Assembly (NCBI RefSeq): GCF_000576635.1
Contig: NZ_AVFL01000015.1
Coordinates: forward strand, 105,050-169,049
Direction: 5' to 3'
Source of the DNA: Skermanella stibiiresistens SB22
GTDB lineage: Bacteria; Pseudomonadota; Alphaproteobacteria; Azospirillales; Azospirillaceae
Length of the DNA stretch: 64,000 nucleotides
Shown here: in pieces, positions 26,308 through 35,776 of the stretch
How positions within the stretch are numbered: the stretch's first letter is position 1
Layout of the letters: each line of letters begins with the position of its first letter
The notes under the pieces: generated by a model
Database searches by the model: none
Seen by the model: the letters and a program-made list of their open reading frames with translations, nothing else
What the model was told of the DNA's origin: nothing
Program-made: the position numbers and the translations under genes

Positions 26308-26957
26308 TCCAGTTCGACCGCGTGTCCAAGGCCTACGCCACCCCATCGGGCCCCAAGATCATCCTCGACGACGCCGACATCCATTTCCGCCGGGGCCGAA
26401 GCGTCGGCATCCTGGGCGTCAATGGCGCCGGCAAGTCGACGCTCCTGCGCATGATCGCGGGCGCCGAGGCGCCAGACACAGGGCGCATCATCCGCCGCGC
26501 CCGCCTGTCCTGGCCGCTGGGTTTCGCCGGCGGCTTCAACGGCAGCCTGACCGGCGCCGAGAACCTGCGCTTCGTCTCGCGCATCTATGGCGCCGACCTC
26601 CGCTCCATCCAGGATTACGTGGCCGACTTCTCCGAGTTGGGGAACTACCTGCACATGCCGATCCGGACCTATTCGTCGGGCATGAAGGCGCGGCTCGCCT
26701 TCGCGCTAAGCATGGCGATCGATTTCGACTGCTATCTGGTGGACGAGATCACCGGCGTGGGTGATCGGAACTTCCAGGCGAAATGCCGGGACGCCTTCAG
26801 GGAACGGCGTGGCCGGTCCGACGTGATCATGGTCTCCCACAGCATGGCGACCATCCGCGAGCACTGCGACAGCGCCGCCGTGCTCTCCGGCGGCAAGCTG
26901 ACATTCCACGACGACATCGACGAAGCGGTCGCGGCATACGAAAGGCAAGCGGCATGA
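26304..26957 (+). CDS. kpsT: Capsule polysaccharide ABC exporter, ATPase KpsT
   Basis: This is the ATP-hydrolysing subunit of the capsule exporter. In 217 residues Walker A GVNGAGKST is at 38-46, the signature SSGMK at 124-128 and Walker B YLVDE at about 144-148, followed by a His in VSHSM. GFAGGFNGSLTGAENLRF is typical for the KpsT/Wzt group. The size matches short KpsT without the carbohydrate-binding extension of Wzt, so recognition of a chain-end signal is not expected. Four-base overlaps join it to kpsM and kpsE. Confidence 0.92.
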   Translation: MIQFDRVSKAYATPSGPKIILDDADIHFRRGRSVGILGVNGAGKSTLLRMIAGAEAPDTGRIIRRARLSWPLGFAGGFNGSLTGAENLRFVSRIYGADLRSIQDYVADFSELGNYLHMPIRTYSSGMKARLAFALSMAIDFDCYLVDEITGVGDRNFQAKCRDAFRERRGRSDVIMVSHSMATIREHCDSAAVLSGGKLTFHDDIDEAVAAYERQAA

Positions 26958-28174
26958 ACGCCATTCCCAGCAAGATCCGCACGGTACCGCGGGAAGATCC
27001 GACACCCCGCCCGGACCCCGAGATCGCCTCCGCCCCGATCACCCCGCCGGCGCCGGCTCCCGTCGCCAATCGCGAGCGCCGCCGGCTGGCGCCCTGGTCG
27101 GCGGCCCTGTGCGTCGGCCTGCCAACCCTGCTGGCCCTGATCTACTACGGCGCCCTCGCCTCCGACCAATATGTCGCCGAGGCCCGGTTCGCCGTCCGCG
27201 GCAGCGAGGCGGCGGCGACCGACATGCTGGGCGTCCTGACCGGCGTGCCTGGCCATGCGGCCTCGGCCGGCGACGCCATGATCGTGCAGGACTACATCCG
27301 ATCGCGCGAGGTGGTGGACGAGTTGAGCCGCCGCTTCGACCTCCGCGCCCTCTACGCCCGACCGGACGCCGACTGGCTCGCCCGGCTGAACCCGGACGAC
27401 CCGATCGAGGATGTCGTGCTGTACTGGCGCGGCATGGTCGACGTGGCGTTCGACAACCTCTCCGGGATTACGACATTGCGCGTCGCCGCGTTCCGGCCCG
27501 ACGACGCGGTCGCCGTCGCCAACGCCGTGCTGGAGACCAGCGAGACGTTGGTCAACGGCTTGTCGGAGAGGGCGAGGAAGGACGCGGTCGCCTTCGCGGA
27601 ATCGCAGGTCGCGGACGCCGAGACCCGGCTGACCGCCGCGCGCGAGGCGCTGACGAGCTTCCGCGACCGCCGCCAGGCGATAGACCCCGCGCGATCGGCC
27701 GAGGCCCGCCTGACCATCCTCAGCGGGTTGGAGGGCGAACTCGCGAAGAGCGAGGCGGAGCTGTCGGCCATGAAGGCCTTCATGCGCTCGACCGCGTCCG
27801 CGGTCGTCTCGCTGGAGAACCGGATCGCCGCCCTCAAGCGCCAAATCACCGAGGAGCGTGGCAAGCTGGCCGGTGATCCGGGCCAGACCGATGTCATGAG
27901 CGGGATGGTCGCCGATTACGAGCGCCTGATGATGGAGCGCGAGTTCGCGGAGAAGGCCTATGTCTCGGCGCTTGGCTCGCTGGAGGGCGCCAGGGCGGAG
28001 GCTGTGCGGAAGCAGCGTTATCTCGCGTCCTTCGTCCAGCCGCATCTGCCGGAGGACGCCGTCCGTCCGCGCCGGCTGATCTCGATACTCACCGTCTTCT
28101 TCGGCGCCCTGATCGCGTGGGGTATCGGCGCGTTGGGTGTGGCCGCCGTCAAGGATCACGCAGGTTGGGCATGA
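26954..28174 (+). CDS. kpsE: Capsule export inner-membrane protein KpsE (PCP-3 type)
   Basis: KpsE bridges the inner-membrane exporter to the outer-membrane channel KpsD. The 406-residue product has a Pro-rich cytoplasmic lead and a first membrane helix at about 48-66. A large periplasmic part with long coiled-coil helices spans about 190-360 (LTAAREALTSFRDRRQ, KSEAELSAMKAFM). A second membrane helix near the C-terminus is at about 374-397. VAEARFAVRGSE after the first helix is characteristic. It overlaps both neighbours by ATGA, so kpsMTED are tightly coupled. Confidence 0.9.
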   Translation: MNAIPSKIRTVPREDPTPRPDPEIASAPITPPAPAPVANRERRRLAPWSAALCVGLPTLLALIYYGALASDQYVAEARFAVRGSEAAATDMLGVLTGVPGHAASAGDAMIVQDYIRSREVVDELSRRFDLRALYARPDADWLARLNPDDPIEDVVLYWRGMVDVAFDNLSGITTLRVAAFRPDDAVAVANAVLETSETLVNGLSERARKDAVAFAESQVADAETRLTAAREALTSFRDRRQAIDPARSAEARLTILSGLEGELAKSEAELSAMKAFMRSTASAVVSLENRIAALKRQITEERGKLAGDPGQTDVMSGMVADYERLMMEREFAEKAYVSALGSLEGARAEAVRKQRYLASFVQPHLPEDAVRPRRLISILTVFFGALIAWGIGALGVAAVKDHAGWA

Positions 28175-29898
28175 TGACCATTCGCAGAACCCTTCTCACG
28201 ACCGTTGGCCTCGCCGTGCTGGCCACCGTCCCGGTCTCGGCCTCGGTCCACCCGGCGATGGCGCAGACGCGTCCGGTCGCCGCCTCCGCCCCGGTCAAGC
28301 CACAATCCCGCCCGATCGACACGCGGACGGTGCAGCAACGGCAGTTGGATGACCGTCAGCCCGTCATGGCCCAGCCTCAGGGCCAGCAGCCGGCTTTGCC
28401 GGCCATGCCGGAACTACCGCCGCCGTTCGGCGCCAACCTGTTCTCCGGCGCCTTCCAGCTGGAACGGTCGGACGGGCTGAACGCCGACTACGTCGTGGCA
28501 CCCGGCGACCGGATCGCCATCCGGGTGTGGGGCGAGATGACCGCCGACGAGGTCGCGGCGGTCGATGCCCAGGGCAACATCTTCATCCCGAGCGTCGGTC
28601 CCGTCCAGGTCGCCGGCACGCGCGCCAACGAGTTGGACGCCAAGGTCAGAGGGTCGCTGAGGTCGGTCTACACCAACAACGTCGAGGTCTATGTCAACCT
28701 CCTGACCGCGACCCCCGTGACGGTCTACGTCACCGGTCCCGTGCTCCAGCCCGGCCAATACGCCGGACTACCGTCCGACAGCCTTCTCTCGTTCCTCCAC
28801 CGGGCCGGCGGCATCGACGCCGAACGCGGCAGCTACCGCAAGATCAAGGTCCTGCGCGCCGGCAAGGAGGTCGCCCGCGTCGACCTCTACCGCTTCCTGA
28901 TCGACGGGCATGTTCCAGCCTTCCGCTTCAGGGATGGCGACGTCGTCCTGGTCGAGCGGCAGGGACTGACCGTCACGGTCGACGGAACCGCGCGCAACCC
29001 GTTCCGCTTCGAGTTCGCCGGTTCCACCGCCACCGGCGCGGAGCTGATGGACATCGCCCGTCCGATGCCCAAGGTCAGCCACGCCGGCGCTTCGGGAAAC
29101 CGCGACAGCGGCCCCTTCTCGGTCTATGTGCCGCTGTCGGATTTCCGGGCCCTGCGGCTCCAGGACGGGGACAGCGTCCGCTTCCAGGCCGACGACCACG
29201 CCCAGATCATCGACATCGGCATCGAAGGCAGCCATCTCGGTCCCTCGTACTACGCGGTCAACCGCGACACGACGTTGAAGGAACTGCTCGACCACATCGC
29301 GGTCGACACCGGCAGCGCCAATGTCCAGGCGGTCTACCTGCGCCGGCGCAGCGTCGCCCGGCAGCAGCGCCAATTGCTCGACGAGTCCCTGCGCCGGCTC
29401 GAACAGAGCGTGCTGACGGCCCCCGCCTCGTCCGACGGCGAGGCGACGATCCGCGTCCAGGAGGCCGCGCTCGTCAGCCAGTTCGTCGAGCGCGCCCGCG
29501 CCGTCCAACCGGAGGGCCGCGTCATCGTAGCCCGTGACGGCAAGGTCGCCGACATCCGCCTGGAGGACGGCGACACCGTCATCATTCCCCAGCAGAGCGA
29601 CCTGATCATGATCGCCGGCGAGGTGCTGGTGCCTCAGGCCGTCGTCTATTCGCCACGATCCTCCGCCGAGGACTACATCGCTCGCTCCGGTGGCCTGACC
29701 GAGCGAGCCGATCCCGACCGCTTCGCCATCATGCGCGCCAACGGCGCAGTCGAGATCGCGTCGACCGAACCGCTCCGGCCGGGCGACAGTCTGCTGGTTC
29801 TGCCCAAGGTCGACACAAAGGGCCTCCAGATCACCAAGGACATCATGCAGGTGATCTACCAGATCGCGGTCGCGGCGGCGGTGGCCCTGGCCATTTAA
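28171..29898 (+). CDS. kpsD: Capsule export outer-membrane protein KpsD (OPX family)
   Basis: KpsD is the periplasmic/outer-membrane polysaccharide export protein that completes the trans-envelope path. The 575-residue frame starts at ATG 28171 (ATGA overlap with kpsE) and has a signal peptide ending near AMA-QT (about residue 30). A Gln/Pro-rich stretch follows. A polysaccharide-export domain begins at about 108 (DYVVAPGDRIAIRVWGEM), followed by several SLBB-like repeats (VTGPVLQPGQYAG, IAGEVLVPQAVVY). There is no lipobox, unlike Wza. The last 20 residues are hydrophobic. A 132-base AT-rich gap follows before kpsC. Confidence 0.9.
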   Translation: MMTIRRTLLTTVGLAVLATVPVSASVHPAMAQTRPVAASAPVKPQSRPIDTRTVQQRQLDDRQPVMAQPQGQQPALPAMPELPPPFGANLFSGAFQLERSDGLNADYVVAPGDRIAIRVWGEMTADEVAAVDAQGNIFIPSVGPVQVAGTRANELDAKVRGSLRSVYTNNVEVYVNLLTATPVTVYVTGPVLQPGQYAGLPSDSLLSFLHRAGGIDAERGSYRKIKVLRAGKEVARVDLYRFLIDGHVPAFRFRDGDVVLVERQGLTVTVDGTARNPFRFEFAGSTATGAELMDIARPMPKVSHAGASGNRDSGPFSVYVPLSDFRALRLQDGDSVRFQADDHAQIIDIGIEGSHLGPSYYAVNRDTTLKELLDHIAVDTGSANVQAVYLRRRSVARQQRQLLDESLRRLEQSVLTAPASSDGEATIRVQEAALVSQFVERARAVQPEGRVIVARDGKVADIRLEDGDTVIIPQQSDLIMIAGEVLVPQAVVYSPRSSAEDYIARSGGLTERADPDRFAIMRANGAVEIASTEPLRPGDSLLVLPKVDTKGLQITKDIMQVIYQIAVAAAVALAI

Positions 29899-30030
29899 AT
29901 TCTTAGAACCAACCGCCTATCACTTACAACAAACAGCATAGAAACATCATGGTGAACACTACAGTAACCATAATTTAAAGTCTCTGGCATGTAATGAAAC
30001 CGTGGTTTCCTTCACCGATACACGGAATTC
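29899..30030. promoter_or_regulatory. AT-rich gap between kpsD and kpsC
   Basis: This is the only non-overlapping junction in the kps block. The 132 bases are strongly AT-rich (for example ACTTACAACAAACAGCATAG and CCATAATTTAAAG), in contrast to the coding sequence on both sides. Such composition suggests an internal promoter or an mRNA processing region that would let kpsCS be transcribed apart from the export genes. No stem with a T-tract that would be an intrinsic terminator is visible. Confidence 0.35.
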
Positions 30031-32115
30031 ATGGCAGTCCGGACGGCATCAGCCCGCCACAAAACCTGTTCGACCGCGGTGTTCTCGAAGGGAATTCTGC
30101 GGATACCGCACCTCAAGGCGTTCCTGGGAGACATCACCTGGGCGCCGGGTCCCTCCGACCACGCCTGGGAGCGGATCGACAGCGTGGCGGGATGGGGCGT
30201 CAAACCAACCTCCCGAACGGCATCCCAACAGGCGGCGCGGCGCGGCGTCCCCTATCTGGCGCTGGAGGATGGCTTCCTCCGGTCGCTCGACCTGGGCGTC
30301 AAGGGCGCTCCGCCGCTCAGCCTGGTGGTGGACGACCAGGGCATCTATTACGACGCGACCCGGTCCTCGGCCCTGGAAACCATGCTGAACGAGGGCGGCT
30401 GGGAAACCGGCCAGCTCCGCGACCGCGCCGCGGCCGGCATCCGCTTCCTCCGCGACCATCGGCTCAGCAAGTACAACGCCGCTCCGGAACGTGACTTCAG
30501 CCATCTCGCCGAAGCGGGCAAGCCCGTCATCCTGATCGTCGACCAGACCCGAGGCGACGCCTCGGTCACGTCAGGTCTCGCGAGCGCCGAAAGCTTCGAC
30601 CGGATGGTGGCGGCCGCCCGCGCCGAGAACCCCGATGCCTTCCTGGTCGTCAAGACCCATCCGGACGTGGCCGCCGGCCTCAAGCGTGGCTATCTCGGAC
30701 GGCATCTCGGCGGCGGCGACCTCCACGTCGTCGCCGAGGCGGTCAACCCGTGGTCGCTGCTGGCGGTGGCCGACCGCGTCTACACCGTCACCAGCCAGCT
30801 CGGCTTCGAGGCGCTGATGGCGGGCAAGCCGGTCCGCTGCTTCGGCATGCCCTTCTACGCCGGCTGGGGCGCCACCGAGGACGACGTCACCTGCCCGCGC
30901 CGGAAGGTCCGCCGCTCGGTCGAGGACATCTTCGCCGCCGCCTACCTGTGCTACGCCCGCTATGTCGATCCGTTCACCGGCCACTTGCGCCGGTTCGAGG
31001 ACATCGCCGAACTGCTGGCCGACTGGAAGCGCCGCAACGACGCCGACCGCGCGCCGACCTTCTGCGTCGGCATGTCGCCCTGGAAGCGGCGGACCGTCGA
31101 CAAGTTCCTGGCCTCGACCGAGAGCCGGCCCCGCTTCTGCCGATCCGCCCGCGAGGCCGTCGCCCGCGCCAGCGCCAGCCATGGCCGCGTCGTCGTCTGG
31201 GCCTCGCGCGAGCCCGCCGACCTCGCTGGCCTGGCCGCCGCGGCCGGCGTGTCGCTGCTCCGCCTGGAGGACGGCTTCCTCCGCTCGGTCGGGCTTGGCG
31301 CCGACTTCCTGCCCGCCGCCTCCCTGGCGCTGGACGCCGGCGGCATGTACTACGACCCGCGTTCGGGCAGCGACCTGGAAGCGCTGCTGGAAGCCGGCGG
31401 CTTCGACGAGGGCATGCTGGAGCGCGCCGGCCGGCTGCGCGCCGCCGTCGTCCGCGAGGGCCTGACCAAGTACAATGTCGGCCGCGGCCGCTCCGACATA
31501 GACTGGCCCGCCGGCCAGCGCCGCATCCTGGTTCCGGGTCAGGTCGAGGACGACCGCTCCGTCCGCCTCGGCTCCCCCGTCGTCACCACGAACCTGGACC
31601 TGCTGGCGCGCGCCCGCGCCGCCGAACCCAACGCCTTCATCGTCTACAAGCCGCACCCCGACGTCGAGGCCGGACACAGGCGAGGCGCCATTCCCGACCA
31701 ACTGGCGCTGGACCACGCCGACCGGATCGTCCGCGACATCTCCAGCGCCACCCTGATCGGAGAGGTGGACGAGGTCCACACCATGACCTCCCTGATCGGG
31801 TTCGAGGCTCTCCTGCGCGGCAAGGCGGTCACGACCCACGGCGCCCCGTTCTACGCCGGCTGGGGTCTCACGCGGGACATGCTGACCCTGCCCCACCGCA
31901 TCCGCCGCCTCACACTGGACGAGCTGGTCGCGGGAACCCTCATCGCCTACCCCCGCTATGTGGACCCCGTCACCGGCCTGCCCTGCCCGCCGGAACTGGT
32001 CGTGGCGCGGCTGGCCCAAGGACGCGGCCAGCGCGCCCGTCCGCCCCTGATGGTCCGATTGCGCCGGCTGCTGGGTGGCTGCCGCGTCGCGTTCGGCAAG
32101 CTGGCGAGGACGTGA
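30031..32115 (+). CDS. kpsC: Capsule beta-Kdo linker transferase KpsC
   Basis: KpsC and KpsS build the poly-beta-Kdo linker on phosphatidylglycerol that anchors group-2 capsules. The 694-residue protein is an internal duplication, as known for KpsC with its two retaining Kdo-transferase modules. LEDGFLRS occurs at 78-85 and again at 412-419. The two YYD motifs follow each copy, and PFYAGWG appears once per half, in front of ATEDD and LTRDM. KTHPD and KPHPD also mark equivalent sites in each half. Full length matches the family. It overlaps kpsS by one base (TGATG). The start at ATG 30031 has only a weak ribosome site. Confidence 0.9.
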   Translation: MAVRTASARHKTCSTAVFSKGILRIPHLKAFLGDITWAPGPSDHAWERIDSVAGWGVKPTSRTASQQAARRGVPYLALEDGFLRSLDLGVKGAPPLSLVVDDQGIYYDATRSSALETMLNEGGWETGQLRDRAAAGIRFLRDHRLSKYNAAPERDFSHLAEAGKPVILIVDQTRGDASVTSGLASAESFDRMVAAARAENPDAFLVVKTHPDVAAGLKRGYLGRHLGGGDLHVVAEAVNPWSLLAVADRVYTVTSQLGFEALMAGKPVRCFGMPFYAGWGATEDDVTCPRRKVRRSVEDIFAAAYLCYARYVDPFTGHLRRFEDIAELLADWKRRNDADRAPTFCVGMSPWKRRTVDKFLASTESRPRFCRSAREAVARASASHGRVVVWASREPADLAGLAAAAGVSLLRLEDGFLRSVGLGADFLPAASLALDAGGMYYDPRSGSDLEALLEAGGFDEGMLERAGRLRAAVVREGLTKYNVGRGRSDIDWPAGQRRILVPGQVEDDRSVRLGSPVVTTNLDLLARARAAEPNAFIVYKPHPDVEAGHRRGAIPDQLALDHADRIVRDISSATLIGEVDEVHTMTSLIGFEALLRGKAVTTHGAPFYAGWGLTRDMLTLPHRIRRLTLDELVAGTLIAYPRYVDPVTGLPCPPELVVARLAQGRGQRARPPLMVRLRRLLGGCRVAFGKLART

Positions 32116-33818
32116 TGGCGCGCGGCTTCCTGTTCCTCCAGGGCCCACACGGTCCATTCTTCGCCAAGCTCGGCGCCAAGCTGAAGGCCGATGGGGCCGA
32201 TGTCGTTCGGGTCAACTTCTCGGGTGGCGACTGGCTCGACTGGCACGGTCCGGGGACGCTCCCCTATCGCGGCACGGCGGCGGGATGGCCGGCCTGGGTC
32301 GCCCAACTCGCCCGCGATGGCGGGATCACCGATCTGGTGCTCTACGGCGATTGCCGTCCGCTGCACCGCGCCGCGATCGACACGCTGAAGCCGATGGGCG
32401 TCGAGATCCACGTGCTGGAGGAAGGCTACTTCCGCCCCAACTGGATCACCTGCGAGAAGGGCGGCGTCAACGGCCACACCCTGATTCCGAAGAACCCGGA
32501 CGAGATCATCCGCCAAGCCGACGAGCTTGGCTGGCCGCCGGCCAATGGCGAGCAGGTCGGCGCCACCACCGCCATGATGGTGCGCTGGTGCCTCCGCCAC
32601 TACGCCGCGCGCTGGCTGGCGACCCCCTGTTTCCCCAAATACCGGACGCATCGCCCGGCCAACTCGCTGACCGAGGCGCTGAGCTGGATCGGTAGGCTGG
32701 TCAAGCGCCGCCCCGCGCGCCGCAAGGCCGACGCCCAGGTGGCGGCGTTGCTGGAACAACCGAACCCGTTCTTCCTGCTCGGGCTCCAACTCGACAGCGA
32801 CGCCCAGATCCGTCGGCACTCGCGCCTGACCGACATGGCGGCGGTGCTGGACCTCACCCTCGCCTCCTTCGCCAGCCACGCGCCGGCCAACGCGACGCTG
32901 GTGGTCAAGAACCACCCGCTGGACAACGGCCTTCGCGACTACGCCCGCCTGACCGCCGACAAGGCGGAGGAGTTGGGCATCGCGGAGCGCGTGATCTTCC
33001 TGGATGGCGGCCGCCTGCCGCCGTTGCTGGCGAAGGCGCGCGGCTTGGTCGTCGTCAACAGCACGGCGGGCCTCCAGGCCCTCCACCACGGCTGCCCGAC
33101 GCTGGCGCTGGGCGACGCGATCTACGCGATCCCCGGTCTGGTGAGCGACACCGGTCTCGACGACTTCTGGCGCCACCCCATCCGGCCCGACCGCCGGCTC
33201 TACCGCGCCTTCCGAGCCGTCGTCATGGCGCACAGCCAGCACAACGGTGGCTTCTACACCGAGGATGGCATGACGCTGCTGGTTCCCCGGCTGGCCGCCC
33301 ACCTTCGGCGTGGAACTGCGATCGCACCGCCCCAGGCGATCGGATCGGGGCTGCGCGAGGCGGCGGAGATGCTGGACGAATTGCTGCCGCTGCTGGCCGA
33401 CCTGACCGACGCCACGGTGCGCCACGCCCTCAACGAAACGCTGGTCGCCCGGCAGAAATCCGACCGGATCCACATCGAGATGCTGCGCGACCGGGCGCTT
33501 CGGCTCAGCAACGACCTGATCCGGGCGTCCCACGCCGAAGTCACCGCCGACACCGCCTCGGCCAGCCGCATGGCCGAGATCTGCGGCTGTGCCGCGATGG
33601 TTCGCCGCCGGCTCGTGACTTTTCCCGTGATGGCCCCCTCCGCCGCCGGCCGCCAAATCTTCGAGACTGTCCGGGCGGAGACGGCGGCGGCCGAGGAGAT
33701 CACCATGCTGCATCGGCTGCTCCAGAAGCTGCGCGACGACATCGATCCTCCAAAGGCCCTCGCCGATGTTCCGGCCGACACCCGCCGCATCCGGTTGAAG
33801 GTCGCGGCGGGCCGCTGA
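32115..33818 (+). CDS. kpsS: Capsule Kdo-linker transferase KpsS with C-terminal extension
   Basis: KpsS adds the first Kdo to the phospholipid acceptor at the inner face of the inner membrane. Residues 1 to about 398 carry the family features: FLFLQGPHGPFFAKLG at the start, HVLEEGYFRPNW, QLDSDAQIRRHS, VKNHPLDNG and the late VVNSTAGLQALHHG loop. At 567 residues it is about 165 longer than usual KpsS. The added part is Ala-rich and helical, with a likely coiled coil (TVRAETAAAEEITMLHRLL reads in one piece), and resembles no domain I know. Reading frame and codon use continue without a break, so this looks like a true extension rather than a missed stop. Confidence 0.88.
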   Translation: MARGFLFLQGPHGPFFAKLGAKLKADGADVVRVNFSGGDWLDWHGPGTLPYRGTAAGWPAWVAQLARDGGITDLVLYGDCRPLHRAAIDTLKPMGVEIHVLEEGYFRPNWITCEKGGVNGHTLIPKNPDEIIRQADELGWPPANGEQVGATTAMMVRWCLRHYAARWLATPCFPKYRTHRPANSLTEALSWIGRLVKRRPARRKADAQVAALLEQPNPFFLLGLQLDSDAQIRRHSRLTDMAAVLDLTLASFASHAPANATLVVKNHPLDNGLRDYARLTADKAEELGIAERVIFLDGGRLPPLLAKARGLVVVNSTAGLQALHHGCPTLALGDAIYAIPGLVSDTGLDDFWRHPIRPDRRLYRAFRAVVMAHSQHNGGFYTEDGMTLLVPRLAAHLRRGTAIAPPQAIGSGLREAAEMLDELLPLLADLTDATVRHALNETLVARQKSDRIHIEMLRDRALRLSNDLIRASHAEVTADTASASRMAEICGCAAMVRRRLVTFPVMAPSAAGRQIFETVRAETAAAEEITMLHRLLQKLRDDIDPPKALADVPADTRRIRLKVAAGR

Positions 33819-33834
33819 CCGGCGCTCCGACGCC

Positions 33835-34809
33835 TCAGCCGACCGGCGCCGCGCGGTCTTCCAGGATGCCCTCCACCGCCGTGACGATATCATCGGCTTG
33901 CGGCACGAAGGCCTGCTCCAGCGCGAAGCTTGACGGCGCCGGGGCGTCCGGTCCCGTCAGCCGCACGATGGGAGCCCGCAGGTGGTGGAACGCCTTGCCC
34001 GCCACCAAGGCCGCGATCTCCGCGCCGACGCCGCACATCCCGCTCGCCTCGTGGACGACGACCAGCCGGCCGGTCTTGGCGACGGAGCGCAGGATCGCTC
34101 CTTCATCCAGCGGCTTCAGGGTGCGCAGATCGATCACCTCGGCCTCGACGCCCCGTTCGGCCAGCGCCTCGGCCGCCGCCACGCAGGTGTGGACGGTCTT
34201 GGCGTAGGAGACCAGCGTCACATCGCCACCCTCGCGCCGGATCGCGGCTGAACCCAGGGGAATCGCCTCGTCGCCGTCCGGGACGGAACCGGCCGTGTAC
34301 CCGAGCGCCAAGTCGGTGAAGAACAGCACGGGATTGTCGTCCCGGATGGCGCTCTTCAGCAATCCCTTGAAGTCGGCGGCAGTCGACGGCATGACCACCT
34401 TCAGCCCTGGCGCGTGGACGAACCAAGCCTCCAGATTGTGGTTGTGCTGCGCGCCGACTCCCCAGCCGGTTCCGGTCATCGCCAGGACGACCATCGGGAA
34501 CGAGAACTGCCCCCCGGACATGTAACGGAGTTTTCCGGCGCTGTTGACGATCTCGTCCATCGCGTAGCACAGGAAGGGGACGAACAGCAGGTCGACCACC
34601 GGCCTCAAGCCCATCGCCGCGGCGCCTACGGCGGTTCCGGCGATGATGCCCTCGGCCAGGGGCGTGTTGCGGACCCGCGTGGCCCCGAACTCGCCCAGCA
34701 GATCCGGCCGCTTGGTCGCGACGCCCTCGCCAAAGATCAGGACGGTCGGTTCACGCCTCATCTCCTCGGCCAGCGCCGCGGAGATGGCGTCGTTCACTGT
34801 CATTTCCAT
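33835..34809 (-). CDS. Thiamine-diphosphate 2-oxo acid/acetoin dehydrogenase E1, beta subunit
   Basis: The E1 beta subunit pairs with the alpha subunit encoded just upstream to bind ThDP and decarboxylate a 2-oxo acid or cleave acetoin. The 324-residue frame has the transketolase-like pyrimidine-binding part: LIFGEGVATKRPDL, RVRNTPLAEGIIAGTAVG, FPMVVLAMTGTG. The C-terminal domain (VTLVSYAKTVHTC, VIDLRTLKPLD, HEASGMCGVGAEIA) follows. ATG 34809 lies nine bases after GAAGGG; ATGs at 34818 and 34803 are alternatives. No E2 acyltransferase or E3 gene is adjacent, so complex membership is unproven. Confidence 0.87.
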   Translation of the reverse strand: MEMTVNDAISAALAEEMRREPTVLIFGEGVATKRPDLLGEFGATRVRNTPLAEGIIAGTAVGAAAMGLRPVVDLLFVPFLCYAMDEIVNSAGKLRYMSGGQFSFPMVVLAMTGTGWGVGAQHNHNLEAWFVHAPGLKVVMPSTAADFKGLLKSAIRDDNPVLFFTDLALGYTAGSVPDGDEAIPLGSAAIRREGGDVTLVSYAKTVHTCVAAAEALAERGVEAEVIDLRTLKPLDEGAILRSVAKTGRLVVVHEASGMCGVGAEIAALVAGKAFHHLRAPIVRLTGPDAPAPSSFALEQAFVPQADDIVTAVEGILEDRAAPVG

Positions 34810-34822
34810 GGTCGCCATCCCT

Positions 34823-35773
34823 TCACGCGTAGACATCGCTGGTAAGCTCGCGCCGCTCCGGATAGGGGCTGGCGTCGGCGACCCCGACCGCGCGGTCCAG
34901 CCTGACGCCAACCTCCACGTCGATCCGGTCGAGATCGGCCTCGTCCGCCATGCCGGACTCGATCAGGCGCCGCCGCAGCAGCACCAGGGGATCGCGGGCG
35001 CGCCACCGCGCCAGTTCCGCGGGATCGACATAGGCTTGGTCATCCGGCTCGAAGTGCCCGCGCAGGCGATAGGTCATCACCTCGAGCAGGTGGGGCGCGC
35101 CGGTTTCCCGAATGCGGGAGATGGCGTGCTCGGCCGCCTCGCGGACCGCCTCGACATCCATGCCGTCGACCCTGGACCCACCGATGCCATGACCCGCCGC
35201 GTGGCCGACGACACCGTCCGCCAGCATGGTTTCCTGGCGATGGACGAAGGCCTGCCACTGGTTGTTCTCGCAGACATACAGGATCGGCAGCTTCCAGACC
35301 GCCGCGAGGTTGAGGGATTCATGGAAGCGTCCCTGACACGCGGCGCCATCGCCGAAGAAGCAGGCGACGACTCCCGCCTGTCCCAGCATCGTCCGCGCCA
35401 AGGCGACGCCGGTCACCAGAGACAACTCGCCGCCCACGATGGTGGAGGTCAGGACGACGCCCAGTTCCTTGGACGAGATGTGCAGCGAACCGCTCTTGCC
35501 GCCGCAATAGCCGCCGCTCTTGCCCATGACCTCCGCCAGCATCCGGGCCGGATCGGCGCCGCGCGCCAGCAGGTGTCCGGCGCTCCTGTGGTTGGTCAGG
35601 ATCAGGTCGTCGGAGGACAGCGCCGAGACGACCCCCACGGCCGATGCCTCCTGCCCGATCGACGTGCAGGTTCCCGGCAACCGATGCTGGCCGGCGAGGG
35701 ACACCACGGTATTCTCATAGGCGCGGATCAGCGCCATGCGCTCGTAAGCCTGGATCAACGTATTGGCGCGCAT
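34823..35773 (-). CDS. Thiamine-diphosphate 2-oxo acid/acetoin dehydrogenase E1, alpha subunit
   Basis: The E1 alpha subunit binds the diphosphate of ThDP. In 316 residues the ThDP motif starts at about 141 with GDGAACQGRFHES and ends with ENNQW. GTCTSIGQEASAVG near 34-47 and GGKSGSLH near 91-98 match the PDH/acetoin-dehydrogenase alpha group. The third residue of the Mg-binding NNQ is intact. It is 13 bases upstream of the beta gene and 3 bases downstream of the hemerythrin gene on the same strand, so it is part of that transcript. The substrate is unknown; acetoin, pyruvate and a branched 2-oxo acid are all possible. Confidence 0.88.
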   Translation of the reverse strand: MRANTLIQAYERMALIRAYENTVVSLAGQHRLPGTCTSIGQEASAVGVVSALSSDDLILTNHRSAGHLLARGADPARMLAEVMGKSGGYCGGKSGSLHISSKELGVVLTSTIVGGELSLVTGVALARTMLGQAGVVACFFGDGAACQGRFHESLNLAAVWKLPILYVCENNQWQAFVHRQETMLADGVVGHAAGHGIGGSRVDGMDVEAVREAAEHAISRIRETGAPHLLEVMTYRLRGHFEPDDQAYVDPAELARWRARDPLVLLRRRLIESGMADEADLDRIDVEVGVRLDRAVGVADASPYPERRELTSDVYA

Positions 35774-35776
35774 GGT

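Noticed and set aside
30571..33893. Long antisense frames over kpsC and kpsS
   Set aside because: kpsC and kpsS carry family motifs along their length, and the antisense products are rich in Gly, Ala, Arg and Gln without domains.
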